Shown: positions 30,287 to 38,589 of the stretch, in pieces
Position numbering within the stretch: position 1 is the first letter of the stretch
Layout: each line of letters starts with the position of its first letter
Source of the DNA: Clostridiales bacterium
GTDB taxonomy: Bacteria; Bacillota; Clostridia; Saccharofermentanales; Saccharofermentanaceae
NCBI GenBank assembly: GCA_017509245.1
Contig: JAFWQC010000013.1
Location: 1-38,589, forward strand
Reading direction: 5' to 3'
DNA length: 38,589 nucleotides
The notes under the pieces: generated by a model
Database searches by the model: none
Told to the model about the DNA's origin: nothing
What the model saw: the letters and a program-made list of their open reading frames with translations, nothing else
Program-made: the position numbers and the translations under genes

Positions 30287-33021
30287 TCGTGACTGATAAC
30301 AGCGGTTTTGATGAGAATCACGTAAAAGCGGCCGGACAGTTCCCTATGAGCCTGTCAGACCTTAAGGCTGATGAGCTTTCCCCGATGATGCAGCACTATG
30401 CCGAGATGAAGGCAAAGTGCGAGGATTCGTTCCTGTTCTACCGTCTGGGTGACTTCTATGAGATGTTTTTCGATGACGCGGTAAGGGGCGCCAAGATACT
30501 TGAACTCGCACTTACCAGAAGAGACTGCGGTTCGGGTTACAGGGCTCCGATGTGCGGCATTCCTTTCCATGCTTATTCGACATATGCCAACAGGCTTGTT
30601 CAGGCAGGATATAAGGTCGCAATATGCGAGCAGCTTGAAGATCCTTCCGTTGCAACAGGCCTTGTTAAGCGCGGGATAATAAAGATACTTACACCGGGTA
30701 CCATTACTGAATCCGGCGGTCTTGAGGACCGTAAAAACAACTTTCTGATGAGCATCTGCTGTGTCGGCACTCAGTTCGGTGTTGCCTGTGCGGATATCTC
30801 TACAGGTGATTTTGAGGCTACGCAGCTGACTCTTACCGATAACGGCGAGCACTTGATCAATCTTATCGGCAAGTATTCTCCTTCGGAGATCATATACAAT
30901 TCGAACTTCGAAGGAACTCCCGAGATCACGGCGATCAGGACGGGAACGGATATTGCGCTTACGAGGCGCAATGACAGGGATTTCTCCGAGAGCCTTTTCA
31001 GGAACAGCGGTGTTGCTGTTCAGGACTCGAAAATCTTCACTAACCCTGAACTCATGTACTGCGCCTGCTCAGCGCTCCTTCTCTATGCAGAGGAGACCCA
31101 GACAGACAAGGTAAAACACCTTGACGTAGTAAGGTGCTACAAGATCTCTGATACGATGGAGCTCGATATAGCTACACGCACAGGACTTGAGCTTACGTCC
31201 ACTATCAGAACCAAGCAGAAGAAGGGTTCTTTGCTCTGGGCTGTCGACCGCACCAAGACATCAATGGGCGCAAGACTTCTCCGCAAATGGGTAGAAGAGC
31301 CCCTGATCTCCGTTAAGGCGATAAACAGAAGGCTTGATGCCGTTGAAGAGGCCAAAGATAAATATATGGCCCGCCAGCAGATCATCGAAGGCTTGTCCGG
31401 TCTTTACGATATCGAGCGTCTCGCGGGCAAAGTGTCTCTCGGCACATGCAATGCAAGGGATCTCTTATCGCTCAGGAATTCATTGCGTAAGATACCGTTC
31501 GTAAGAGACGGCCTTGAGGAATTCTCCAAGGGAATGTTCAAAGAGATCAAGACTTCGATGGATCCCTTGTCCGATGTCCTTGATGTGCTCGAAAAAGCTA
31601 TCAGCGAAGATGCGCCCGTAACCGTAAAGGACGGCGACATCATTAAGCGCGGATATAACGCCGAGTGCGATGAATTATATGACCTTGCCAAAAATGCCAA
31701 GGAATATATCCTTCAGCTTGAGAATAACGAACGTGAGAGGACCGGCATCAAGACATTGAAGATCGGTTACAACAAAGTCTTCGGTTATTTTATCGATATC
31801 CCGAGAAGCCAGTCCGACAAGGTCCCTGAAGAATATGTAAGAAAGCAGACACTCGTAAATAACGAGCGTTATATTACGCCTCAGATAAAGGAACTTGAAG
31901 ATAAGATCATAAGCGCTTCATCAAGGCGCATAGCTCTGGAATATGAGCTCTTTGTCGAAGTCAGAGACCTTGTTGCATCGAGATCCCAGCAGCTCTTTGA
32001 TACTGCAAGAGCAATAGCACAGACGGATGTTATTACGTCCCTTGCAGAGCTTGCCGAGAACGAGAATTACGTAAAACCCGTCATTGACGATTCGGAGATA
32101 ATAGAGATCAAGGGTGGAAGGCATCCTGTTGTAGAACAGATGATGGTTTCATCGCATGAGACCTTCGTGCCCAATGATATTTCGATGGATGAAGAGAAGA
32201 GGCTCATGGTCCTTACAGGTCCTAACATGGCGGGTAAATCAACGTTCATGAGACAGACGGCACTTATCGTGCTCATGGCGCAGATCGGTTCTTTCGTTCC
32301 TGCCACAAGCGCAAGAATAGGCCTTGTCGACCACATCTTTACAAGAATCGGCGCGTCCGACGATATCTCGACCGGTCAGTCCACGTTCATGGTTGAGATG
32401 AGGGAAGTCTCCTATATCCTGAAGAATGCGACAAGAAAGAGCCTTCTGCTGCTGGACGAAGTCGGAAGAGGCACGAGTACTTATGACGGCTTGTCAATTG
32501 CATGGGCCGTGATCGAATACATAGTCGATCCGAACATACTCTATTCAAGAACGATTTTCGCGACGCATTATCACGAACTCAATCAGCTTGAACGGTTGAA
32601 CCGCGGTGTCTATAACAATCACGTTGAGGTCAAGGAGGAAGGCGACAGTGTTACTTTCCTGCACAAGATCGCAGACGGAGGTTCATCTGACAGTTATGGT
32701 ATTGAAGTAGCCAGGCTTGCAGGACTTCCTTCAGATGTCCTTCAGCGTTCCAAGTCGATACTTTCAGAGCTTGAGCGTATCGGAAGGTTCAAGGTCAAGG
32801 GCAACCGCGAAAGCCTTGGCAATGATGAGGAACTTTCGAGTGAAGTAATGCCCGGACAGGAATCCTTCTTTAATCCCGATAACGTCGTTTACAGAAGGGA
32901 AGACAGGATCCGCCAGACTTTAAGAGAACTCGACCCGACGAGACTTACACCTATTGAGGCCATGAACATCCTCTACGAATTGAAGCAGAAATGCTCGGAG
33001 GAAGAGAATGGGCAGAATTAA
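30283..33021 (+). CDS. mutS: DNA mismatch repair protein MutS
   Basis: This 912-residue protein is the mismatch-recognition ATPase. The mismatch-wedge motif Phe-Tyr-Glu lies at 58-60 (GDFYEMF), and DNA-binding, lever and clamp domains follow. The ATPase has Walker A GPNMAGKST (646-654), Walker B LLLDEVGRGTSTYDG (from about 721) and FATHYHEL. The ATGA overlap with miaB and the GGGAGA just before it show translational coupling. It overlaps mutL by 14 bases. The length and the presence of the mismatch motif mark it as MutS1 rather than MutS2. Confidence 0.97.
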   Translation: MIVTDNSGFDENHVKAAGQFPMSLSDLKADELSPMMQHYAEMKAKCEDSFLFYRLGDFYEMFFDDAVRGAKILELALTRRDCGSGYRAPMCGIPFHAYSTYANRLVQAGYKVAICEQLEDPSVATGLVKRGIIKILTPGTITESGGLEDRKNNFLMSICCVGTQFGVACADISTGDFEATQLTLTDNGEHLINLIGKYSPSEIIYNSNFEGTPEITAIRTGTDIALTRRNDRDFSESLFRNSGVAVQDSKIFTNPELMYCACSALLLYAEETQTDKVKHLDVVRCYKISDTMELDIATRTGLELTSTIRTKQKKGSLLWAVDRTKTSMGARLLRKWVEEPLISVKAINRRLDAVEEAKDKYMARQQIIEGLSGLYDIERLAGKVSLGTCNARDLLSLRNSLRKIPFVRDGLEEFSKGMFKEIKTSMDPLSDVLDVLEKAISEDAPVTVKDGDIIKRGYNAECDELYDLAKNAKEYILQLENNERERTGIKTLKIGYNKVFGYFIDIPRSQSDKVPEEYVRKQTLVNNERYITPQIKELEDKIISASSRRIALEYELFVEVRDLVASRSQQLFDTARAIAQTDVITSLAELAENENYVKPVIDDSEIIEIKGGRHPVVEQMMVSSHETFVPNDISMDEEKRLMVLTGPNMAGKSTFMRQTALIVLMAQIGSFVPATSARIGLVDHIFTRIGASDDISTGQSTFMVEMREVSYILKNATRKSLLLLDEVGRGTSTYDGLSIAWAVIEYIVDPNILYSRTIFATHYHELNQLERLNRGVYNNHVEVKEEGDSVTFLHKIADGGSSDSYGIEVARLAGLPSDVLQRSKSILSELERIGRFKVKGNRESLGNDEELSSEVMPGQESFFNPDNVVYRREDRIRQTLRELDPTRLTPIEAMNILYELKQKCSEEENGQN

Positions 33022-35068
33022 TGTTTTAGATACCAAGACCGCTAATGCGATCAAAGCCGGTGAGGTAATCGAGCGCCCGGTATCTGTCGTAAAAGAACTT
33101 TTCGATAACGCGATAGACAGCGGCGCAACAAGAGTTACCGTTGAATTTGCAGGCGGCGGAATCTCACTTATCCGTGTTACCGATGACGGCTGCGGAATGG
33201 ACAGGGAAGACGCCGAAAAGGCATTCCTCATCCACGCTACGTCAAAGCTCAGCAAGATCGAGGATATCTACTCTCTTTCTACCATGGGCTTCAGGGGCGA
33301 AGCGCTTGCATCTATTGCGGCCTGCTCCGATGTAACGTTAACGACCGGAATCAGGGGCGATAAAGCAGGAACGAGAGTCGTTTATGAAGATGGTGCTTTA
33401 AAGGAAATAACTGATTATCCTGCATGCTCGGGCACTACCGTTGAAGTAAGAAATCTGTTCAAGAATCTTCCTGCCAGATATAAGTTCCTAAAGAAAGATT
33501 CGACTGAAGGTATGTACATTACAGGGCTTATCGAGAAGCTCGCGGTGATCGCTCCGGAAGTATCAATAAGGCTCATCAAGGACGGCACGACTCTGTTTAC
33601 GACGCCCGGCAACGGCTCAGAGCTTGACGCGGTATATGCCGTATACGGCAAAGAAACTGCCAAAGCCCTTGTGCCGGTAAGCTTCAAGTATGAAGGCGGA
33701 AGGATAGAAGGCTTTACGGGTCTTACATCTTTTGTCAGGGGCAACAGGGGTCTTCAGGTCATATATGTTAACGGCAGGCTTATCCATAACAAGGCGGTAT
33801 CAGCTGCCATAGATGAGGCTTACAAAAATGCCGTGATGAAGAATAAATTCCCTATATGTTTCCTCATGATCTACTGCGAGCCGGGCACGGTTGACGTTAA
33901 CGTCCATCCGCAGAAGAGTGAAGTCAAATTCAGCAACGACGGCGATATCTTCAGGCTCGTTTTCCACGGTATCAAAGATGCGCTCAACAAGAGCGGCGAA
34001 GCCGGCATGACCTTTAGCGGAATCGCTTCAAAGGTTGAGGAGGAAGCAAACGCGGGAACCCAGTTACGATATGATTTCTCCGCTGCCGGTGCCAGGGAGA
34101 GCTCGAAAACTGCTCCTTCAGCATCGCATAAACTCGGTCAGCAGGGTGATCCTTCTGCTGCAAATAAACTCCTTAAGATACTTTCGGGATTCAAACCGGA
34201 TATCAATGCACTTACAGAGACTCCCGGTGACGGGGACGCTGTTTCTTCTGCAGCTTCCGGTCCTGAGATACCTGTATCGGAAGCTTTTGCTGATATTCCT
34301 GCAGGCGTTCCTGCAGATGTTCTGGCCGTCCCTTCAGTTCCTGCAGATCTTCTTGCAGCACCTGCATCCCCGGCTGATGCTTTTGCATCGCCTGCAGTTC
34401 CTTCTGAAGCTTTTGCGGTTCCTTCAGTTCCTGCTGCTCCTGCCATCATTGAAGATGTTGATTCCAACAGAAACATCACTGACATAGAAAGGCTGGCTTC
34501 CGCAAGTTTTGTCGGCATTATCTTCTCGACCTACATAATCCTTCAGAATGAGGATATATGCTTCATCGTTGACCAGCATGCCGCTCACGAGAGAGTTCTT
34601 TATGAGGAATTCATGGTGAAGAAAAAGCCCGGAGTAAAGCCCGCTGTTGAGCAGGTCTTAACGCCTCAGATACTCACGCTTTCATGGGAAGACTACAGCT
34701 TTGTGGAAGACAATCTTTCCAGGTTTGAAGACAACGGTTTTGAACTCGAGCTCTTAGGTGACAGGCAGATCGCCGTAAGGACTGTGCCTCTTGGCAAAGC
34801 AGGCAAACAGTCTGAAGTCTTTGGCGCGATCCTCTCGGATCTTAAGCGTGACGTCCCATCCAAATCAGAGATCTGGTATCAGCTCATCCAGACGACTGCC
34901 TGCAAGGCTGCGGTCAAGGCAGGCGACAGGCTTACCGAGCAGGAAGCAATGAAGCTGATAGAATCACTTTCCAAGCTCGAGGATCCTTATCACTGTGCAC
35001 ACGGAAGACCTACGTTCTTCACGGTTTCCAAGAAAGATTACGAGAAGAATTTTAAGAGAATAGTTTAA
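33008..35068 (+). CDS. mutL: DNA mismatch repair endonuclease MutL
   Basis: This 686-residue protein has the N-terminal GHKL ATPase: catalytic Glu30 and Mg-binding Asn34 (KELFDNAIDSGAT), DDGCGM (59-64) and GFRGEAL (94-100). The C-terminal domain carries the endonuclease metal motif DQHAAHE from Asp522, plus ACKAAVKAG and CAHGRPT, so it should nick DNA itself as in bacteria without MutH. The linker (about 340-490) includes a low-complexity run of Val-Pro-Ala-Asp and Pro-Ser-Glu-Ala units. GGAGGAAGAG precedes the ATG, inside the end of mutS. The stop overlaps the miaA start (TAATG). Confidence 0.97.
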   Translation: MGRINVLDTKTANAIKAGEVIERPVSVVKELFDNAIDSGATRVTVEFAGGGISLIRVTDDGCGMDREDAEKAFLIHATSKLSKIEDIYSLSTMGFRGEALASIAACSDVTLTTGIRGDKAGTRVVYEDGALKEITDYPACSGTTVEVRNLFKNLPARYKFLKKDSTEGMYITGLIEKLAVIAPEVSIRLIKDGTTLFTTPGNGSELDAVYAVYGKETAKALVPVSFKYEGGRIEGFTGLTSFVRGNRGLQVIYVNGRLIHNKAVSAAIDEAYKNAVMKNKFPICFLMIYCEPGTVDVNVHPQKSEVKFSNDGDIFRLVFHGIKDALNKSGEAGMTFSGIASKVEEEANAGTQLRYDFSAAGARESSKTAPSASHKLGQQGDPSAANKLLKILSGFKPDINALTETPGDGDAVSSAASGPEIPVSEAFADIPAGVPADVLAVPSVPADLLAAPASPADAFASPAVPSEAFAVPSVPAAPAIIEDVDSNRNITDIERLASASFVGIIFSTYIILQNEDICFIVDQHAAHERVLYEEFMVKKKPGVKPAVEQVLTPQILTLSWEDYSFVEDNLSRFEDNGFELELLGDRQIAVRTVPLGKAGKQSEVFGAILSDLKRDVPSKSEIWYQLIQTTACKAAVKAGDRLTEQEAMKLIESLSKLEDPYHCAHGRPTFFTVSKKDYEKNFKRIV

Positions 35069-36021
35069 TGGATAAGTCATTTGCCATTTTCGGGAAATAT
35101 TCATTCATACCTGTCATCGCAGGTCCTACTGCCAGTGGTAAGAGTGCTCTGGCGCTCGAGATCTGCAGGAGGGCAGACGGCGAACTCGTCTGCGCTGATT
35201 CGATGCAGATCTATAAGGGCCTTGATGTCGGTACGGCAAAAGATACGAAGGAAGAGATCGGTGACATCCCTCATTACATGACGGACATCATTGAGCCCGG
35301 AACGGATTTCTCTGTTTACGACTATGTGAGTACCGCGATCCCCATAATCAGGGATATCCTTCGAAGAGGAAAGCTCCCTGTAGTTTGCGGCGGAACGGGG
35401 CAATACATCTCATCGCTTCTTTACGGCCTTGATTATGGTGAAGGGGATGAAGACGCCGAAATTAATGCCACCAAAGAGCTTGAAGAGGAATTAAGCAAGC
35501 TGGGTATCGATGTCTTATATGCAAGACTTCAGGAAGAAGATCCCGAAGCAGCGAAAATAATCCATCCTAATAACAAACGCCGTGTTATAAGGGCCCTTGC
35601 CGTGCAAAAGGCACTTGGCATTACTTTCTCCGAGAAGAACAGGCGCTCAAAGCTTTCCGGTCCTGAATTCCCTTTTAAAGTATTCATGCTCGACTGGGAC
35701 AGGGAAGAACTCTATAACAGAATAAATAAAAGAGTCGGCATCATGGTATCTGAGGGTCTGGTTGATGAAGCAAAGATGCTGCTGAGCCTAAATGTCGACA
35801 GAACCTCCACATGCTGGCAGGCTATAGGCTACAAAGAGATGCTGAATTATCTTGACGGCAAAGAGACTCTTGAAGAAGCTTGTGACAGGATCAGGATAGG
35901 AACCAGGCATTACGCAAAGCGCCAGTTAACATGGCTCAGGAGCATGGGCGGTGATGTGACGAAGATACCGCCGGATGATCCTGCGGTCAATGCGGAAAAG
36001 GTGCTGGAACTCTGTAAATAA
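35068..36021 (+). CDS. miaA: tRNA dimethylallyltransferase MiaA
   Basis: This 317-residue protein transfers the dimethylallyl group to adenosine 37 of tRNAs reading UNN codons. It has the P-loop GPTASGKSA (19-27), then ADSMQIYKGLDVGTAK, the substrate loop VCGGTGQYISSLLYGLDY, and the C-terminal TRHYAKRQLTWLR. The length fits the family. It makes the substrate for MiaB, the first gene of the operon. Its ATG shares one base with the mutL stop. The gene hfq, often next in other Bacillota, is not present; a terminator follows instead. Confidence 0.96.
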   Translation: MDKSFAIFGKYSFIPVIAGPTASGKSALALEICRRADGELVCADSMQIYKGLDVGTAKDTKEEIGDIPHYMTDIIEPGTDFSVYDYVSTAIPIIRDILRRGKLPVVCGGTGQYISSLLYGLDYGEGDEDAEINATKELEEELSKLGIDVLYARLQEEDPEAAKIIHPNNKRRVIRALAVQKALGITFSEKNRRSKLSGPEFPFKVFMLDWDREELYNRINKRVGIMVSEGLVDEAKMLLSLNVDRTSTCWQAIGYKEMLNYLDGKETLEEACDRIRIGTRHYAKRQLTWLRSMGGDVTKIPPDDPAVNAEKVLELCK

Positions 36022-36034
36022 GATTTCTGTAAAA

Positions 36035-36070
36035 AACAGCCGTTCAACAAAAGCGGCTGTTTATCATTTT
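36035..36070 (+). terminator. Terminator of the mismatch-repair operon
   Basis: AACAGCCG (36035-36042) pairs with CGGCTGTT (36054-36061), followed by TATCATTTT. AT-rich DNA up to 36191 shows nothing else. Confidence 0.8.
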
Positions 36071-36191
36071 GAATTGATTAAATCAACAATTTTATAAGTT
36101 TAGCTTCAATGTGTAAAAAAGCAGATATAAATATTGAAATTCTGCTATAAACCCTATAAATTATTATCGGGTGTATGAAGAAAGGAGGCAG

Positions 36192-36848
36192 TTAGTCTAT
36201 ATCGTATCTGTGGAGACCCACTACTTTACCGAGGATCCTGCAACCCTCCGTATTAAACGGTATGGGTGAGTAGTCATCGTTCTCCGGGAAGAGGTAGGGG
36301 ACACCGTTCTTCTTACCGAAACGTTTAACTGTTGCTTCATCATCTATCAGCGCAGCAATAATATCTCCCTCATCACAAGTATTCTGCTTGCGGACGATTA
36401 TCAGATCTCCGTCAAGGATATGTGCATTGATCATACTGTTGCCGCGTACTTTAAGCATAAATGCTTCTGAATCACCGATGAGTGACTTGTTTACCAGATA
36501 TGAATCAGAGTAATCTTCGTGCGCCAGTATCGGTATTCCGGCGGTTATCTTACCGACAACGGATACCTTTCTGAAGTTGCTCAGGTCAGTAACACTTGAA
36601 GAACCCTGTGTCTCTCTGCTGAAGTCATCAGAATCCTGCTTTATGACGATAGCCCTTCTTAAACCGGGTCTGTATTCGATCCTGCCCTGGCTGTCCAATT
36701 GCTTAAGATAAGTGTGCACGGAAGATGTGGATTTAAGCCCGACACCTGCACAAATATCGCGTACTGAAGGCGAGATCTGATTCTTGGTAATGTAGTTGCA
36801 AATATAGCTGTATACGCGTTCTATAGTCTTTTTATCAGCGGTTTGCAT
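36192..36848 (-). CDS. lexA: SOS repressor LexA
   Basis: This 218-residue protein has an N-terminal winged HTH (1-65, SPSVRDICAGVGLKSTSSVHTYL), the self-cleavage bond Ala103-Gly104 (ITAGIP), and the peptidase dyad Ser138 (GNSM) and Lys175 (ATVKRF). Together with RecA it switches the DNA damage response. I chose the ATG at 36848, seven bases after GGAGG, over the frame start at 36866, which places the ribosome site within the gene. It is divergent from the gene at 36954. A SOS-box-like site overlaps its promoter. Confidence 0.95.
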   Translation of the reverse strand: MQTADKKTIERVYSYICNYITKNQISPSVRDICAGVGLKSTSSVHTYLKQLDSQGRIEYRPGLRRAIVIKQDSDDFSRETQGSSSVTDLSNFRKVSVVGKITAGIPILAHEDYSDSYLVNKSLIGDSEAFMLKVRGNSMINAHILDGDLIIVRKQNTCDEGDIIAALIDDEATVKRFGKKNGVPYLFPENDDYSPIPFNTEGCRILGKVVGLHRYDID

Positions 36849-36875
36849 AGGCGATCCTCCAAACATATTTTCTAT

Positions 36876-36903
36876 ATCTTATCATTGTTTTAGTACATGT
36901 CAA
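36876..36903 (-). promoter_or_regulatory. Promoter of lexA
   Basis: On the minus strand a perfect TTGACA (36903-36898) and TAAGAT (36881-36876) are 16 bases apart, 28 bases ahead of the start codon. Confidence 0.65.
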
Positions 36904-36913
36904 ACAATTGTTC
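36902..36913. promoter_or_regulatory. Probable LexA-binding SOS box
   Basis: AAACAATTGTTC matches the Gram-positive SOS box GAAC-N4-GTTC at seven of eight fixed positions. It touches the -35 of lexA and lies 41 bases ahead of the divergent gene, so it may control both. Confidence 0.6.
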
Positions 36914-36953
36914 ACAAGTGTGCTTTGTTTTGTGGTTATTTATGGGAGTTTTT

Positions 36954-37526
36954 ATGAGAAATAGGAATAATGAGAAATTGTTAAATAAAGATTTTAAGGA
37001 CGATTCTATTGAGGATGTAACCAGTTTTGAAGAAGCGAGGGCAATAATCAATGCAAGGCTTAATACTCTCAGGGCAGACCTGTCTTACCAGTCAAGTGCC
37101 GAAGAGTGTTTATTCAACGAGCTTTGCAAAACGCATGAGAACAAAAAGCGCGGGATCATGGACCTTTATGCGCGTTTCTATTCACCGTGCAAAGTCAGTG
37201 ATACTTCATATGAACCAAAAGGCGATGTTGATATGAATGATGTGATGCTCGACTTTTCGCAGGGGTATAACGAATTTATTAAGAATATGGAGAATGAATA
37301 CGTTAAGGCAATGACGAAAAGGTACAGGGCAACGGTCCTTCTGGCCAACATCATGAATATAGAATATCCGTATTCAAGGATAATGTATCTGACGTATTTC
37401 ATAGGAATGGAATCCAAGGAGATTATAGACAGGCTTTACATAAGCAGGGCGACATTTTACAGACTGAAATCTGACGCGCTCGATTATCTGACAGCTATCT
37501 ATTATCATCCGGATAAGAAAGATTAG
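36954..37526 (+). CDS. Protein with a C-terminal sigma-region-4-like HTH
   Basis: This 190-residue protein has a charged, helical N-terminal part (1-120) without a recognised family. A HTH lies at 141-178 (RIMYLTYFIGMESKEIIDRL then YISRATFYRLKSDALDYL), reminiscent of sigma region 4 or phage ArpU-type regulators. GGGAG before the ATG at 36954 supports this start over one at 36897. It is divergent from lexA across a 105-base region with a SOS-box-like site. A damage-linked regulator is a reasonable guess; no region 2 of a sigma factor is seen. Confidence 0.7.
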   Translation: MRNRNNEKLLNKDFKDDSIEDVTSFEEARAIINARLNTLRADLSYQSSAEECLFNELCKTHENKKRGIMDLYARFYSPCKVSDTSYEPKGDVDMNDVMLDFSQGYNEFIKNMENEYVKAMTKRYRATVLLANIMNIEYPYSRIMYLTYFIGMESKEIIDRLYISRATFYRLKSDALDYLTAIYYHPDKKD

Positions 37527-37593
37527 AGGCATTAAGGTGGTGGCGGAATACAGGAATGACCGCATGATTGCCCTTTTTGCATTTATGAAACAA

Positions 37594-37602
37594 TGCTATA
37601 AT
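37594..37602 (+). promoter_or_regulatory. Extended -10 promoter
   Basis: TGcTATAAT is a perfect extended -10, 21 bases before the ATG at 37623. The -35 region is T-rich and weak. Confidence 0.6.
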
Positions 37603-37622
37603 CGCCTCATCAGGTGATAAAG

Positions 37623-38102
37623 ATGACGATAAATCAGGAAGACAGAAACCCGGATGCTATAAGCTCATTCAGCGGCAAGACAAGTGTCGTGCTTGACTTT
37701 TTGGGCTGCTCATACCGCGCTACGGTCAGGCTTTTCAAGGGACTGCCTTCAAGATTCGTTGCTTTTGTTAAACGTAAGATCAAAGAGTATAAGAACAGAC
37801 CCAAGAGAAATGATATCAGCCGTGTATATGTCGTAGTAGGTTATACGACAAAGAAACGTGTTGACGAGAAGTTCAATGCGGAAAGACGCATGATGATCAT
37901 AAGAAGAGGACTGCTTGTACTTATATTCCTTCTCATTCTTTTAATCGCTGTTGACAGGTTTACCGGTATTATCAACTACGGTGAGCTGTCTCATATTTTC
38001 GGTATCGATTCCTGGAATGAAGTAATGGAGAACGATCCTTTTTCAGACAGAACCGCAGAAAGTACGGAAATTACGATTCCTGTAATCAGGGAAACCACCT
38101 AA
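37623..38102 (+). CDS. Single-pass membrane protein of unknown function
   Basis: This 159-residue protein has a basic cytoplasmic part (1-93, with FVKRKIKEYKNRPKRND), one membrane helix (about 94-112) and an outer tail of 47 residues ending in Glu/Thr/Ile-rich sequence (STEITIPVIRETT). The ATG at 37623 follows AGGTGA and is preferred over GTG 37614. No family is recognised. It stands alone between a promoter and a terminator. Its plan recalls that of 6737-7513. Confidence 0.75.
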   Translation: MTINQEDRNPDAISSFSGKTSVVLDFLGCSYRATVRLFKGLPSRFVAFVKRKIKEYKNRPKRNDISRVYVVVGYTTKKRVDEKFNAERRMMIIRRGLLVLIFLLILLIAVDRFTGIINYGELSHIFGIDSWNEVMENDPFSDRTAESTEITIPVIRETT

Positions 38103-38139
38103 CTGCAAAACAAAAACTGATAAGCATAAGAAAATGACA

Positions 38140-38178
38140 AAATGAAAGTTCGCAATCCGGAACTTTCATTTTTATTTG
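38140..38178 (+). terminator. Rho-independent terminator
   Basis: AAATGAAAGTTC (38140-38151) pairs perfectly with GAACTTTCATTT (38160-38171), followed by TTATTT. Confidence 0.92.
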
Positions 38179-38182
38179 CCTA

Positions 38183-38211
38183 TTGAAATTGGGAAAGTGT
38201 TGTAATAATAT
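38183..38211 (+). promoter_or_regulatory. Promoter of gdhA
   Basis: TTGAAA (38183-38188) and TAATAT (38206-38211) are 17 bases apart. The leader to 38325 is about 108 bases and shows no clear riboswitch fold. Confidence 0.6.
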
Positions 38212-38325
38212 ACATAACGATTGATTTGGACAAGGTTTGTTAATCAAAGCTTCCGGTCCGCAAAATGAATAATTAGCCACGCGAACTTGCAAAATAATCG
38301 CTGGCAGAAGAAAGGTGGAAATCTT

Positions 38326-38589
38326 ATGGATTACAAGATTGAGAATGAGTATCTTAACGATCTCATGCAGAAGGTTATGGCAAGGAATGCTAATGAGCCT
38401 GAATTTCACCAGGCAGTATATGAATTCCTTAACTCTATCGCTCCCGCACTTCCGGTACACCCTGAGCTTATCGAGAAGCAGGTTCTTGAGAGAATCGTAG
38501 AGCCTGAGCGTCAGATCATTTTCAGAGTTGCCTGGATCGACGATAACGGCAGAATTCAGGTTAACCGTGGTTACAGAATTCAGTTCAAC
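38326..38589 (+). CDS. gdhA: NADP-type glutamate dehydrogenase, 5' part
   Basis: The first 88 codons are present and the frame runs off the window. The start MDYKIENEYLNDLMQKVMAR and the stretch PEFHQAVYEFLNSIAPALP, then PERQIIFRVAWIDDNG and VNRGYRIQFN, are typical of the hexameric glutamate dehydrogenase family. It makes glutamate from 2-oxoglutarate and ammonium, a main nitrogen entry in gut Clostridia. AAAGGTGG precedes the ATG. The cofactor-binding domain lies outside, so NADP use is from family likeness only. Confidence 0.9.
   Translation, partial: MDYKIENEYLNDLMQKVMARNANEPEFHQAVYEFLNSIAPALPVHPELIEKQVLERIVEPERQIIFRVAWIDDNGRIQVNRGYRIQFN

Noticed and set aside
33095..33130. MutL reads KELFDNAIDSG where many have KELVENAIDAG, suggesting a lost catalytic residue
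   Set aside because: The catalytic Glu is the one in KEL and the metal-binding Asn is kept; the changed residue is not essential.
38212..38325. Riboswitch or T-box in the gdhA leader
   Set aside because: No long stems, terminator or T-box sequence can be seen in the 108 bases.

Overview
The window looks like a chromosomal segment of a low-to-mid GC Gram-positive anaerobe of the class Clostridia (Bacillota), probably a gut or rumen type. This rests on strong AGGAGG-like ribosome sites, Bacillota-type promoters, the gene order miaB-mutS-mutL-miaA-lexA, a GH51 arabinofuranosidase, an NADP-type glutamate dehydrogenase start, and small XRE and Fur regulators. I cannot name a genus. No rRNA, CRISPR array, insertion sequence or clear prophage is visible.

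Layout. 1-203 is an intergenic repeat element; a diverged copy lies at 22433-22555. 225-3038 (-) encodes a low-complexity membrane-anchored protein. 3207-3400 holds tRNA-Leu and initiator tRNA-fMet. 3709-7513 is a two-gene unit: a fusion of two extracytoplasmic sensor-like domains with an MFS-type core, then a single-pass membrane protein. 7663-11029 is metabolic: Gfo/Idh/MocA oxidoreductase, nitroreductase, GH51 arabinofuranosidase and a Cys-rich DUF6171-like protein. 11170-18046 is the most unusual part. It has a 1165-residue mosaic protein (LGFP-like repeats, C2-like region, papain-like Cys/His/Asp region, C-terminal excisionase-type HTH) with phased direct repeats upstream, then palindrome-rich intergenic DNA, then a five-gene translationally coupled operon on the minus strand. 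That operon contains an ECF-type sigma factor, a 37-residue membrane peptide, a multi-pass membrane protein, a two-helix membrane protein and a PrsW-like intramembrane protease. An orphan paralogue of the two-helix protein lies at 11170-11529.

18120-20704 holds a Xer-type tyrosine recombinase, asd behind a structured leader, and tRNA-Met and tRNA-Tyr. 20765-24071 is accessory: a zinc-ribbon protein, small membrane proteins, a DUF6442-like/XRE pair with twin palindromic operators on its promoter, and a frameshifted gene remnant. 24136-28684 holds a LacI-sensor/GGDEF fusion, a membrane protein, a Fur-family regulator and a D,D-carboxypeptidase. 28823-36021 is the coupled mismatch-repair/tRNA-modification operon miaB-mutS-mutL-miaA. 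After it come lexA (-) with a likely self-regulating SOS box, a divergent HTH protein, a small membrane protein, and the first 88 codons of glutamate dehydrogenase, cut by the window edge.

The best candidates for a little-described system are the sigma/membrane/PrsW operon with its orphan paralogue, and the mosaic protease-like HTH protein between the two loci. Families were recognised from motifs by eye; no search was run.
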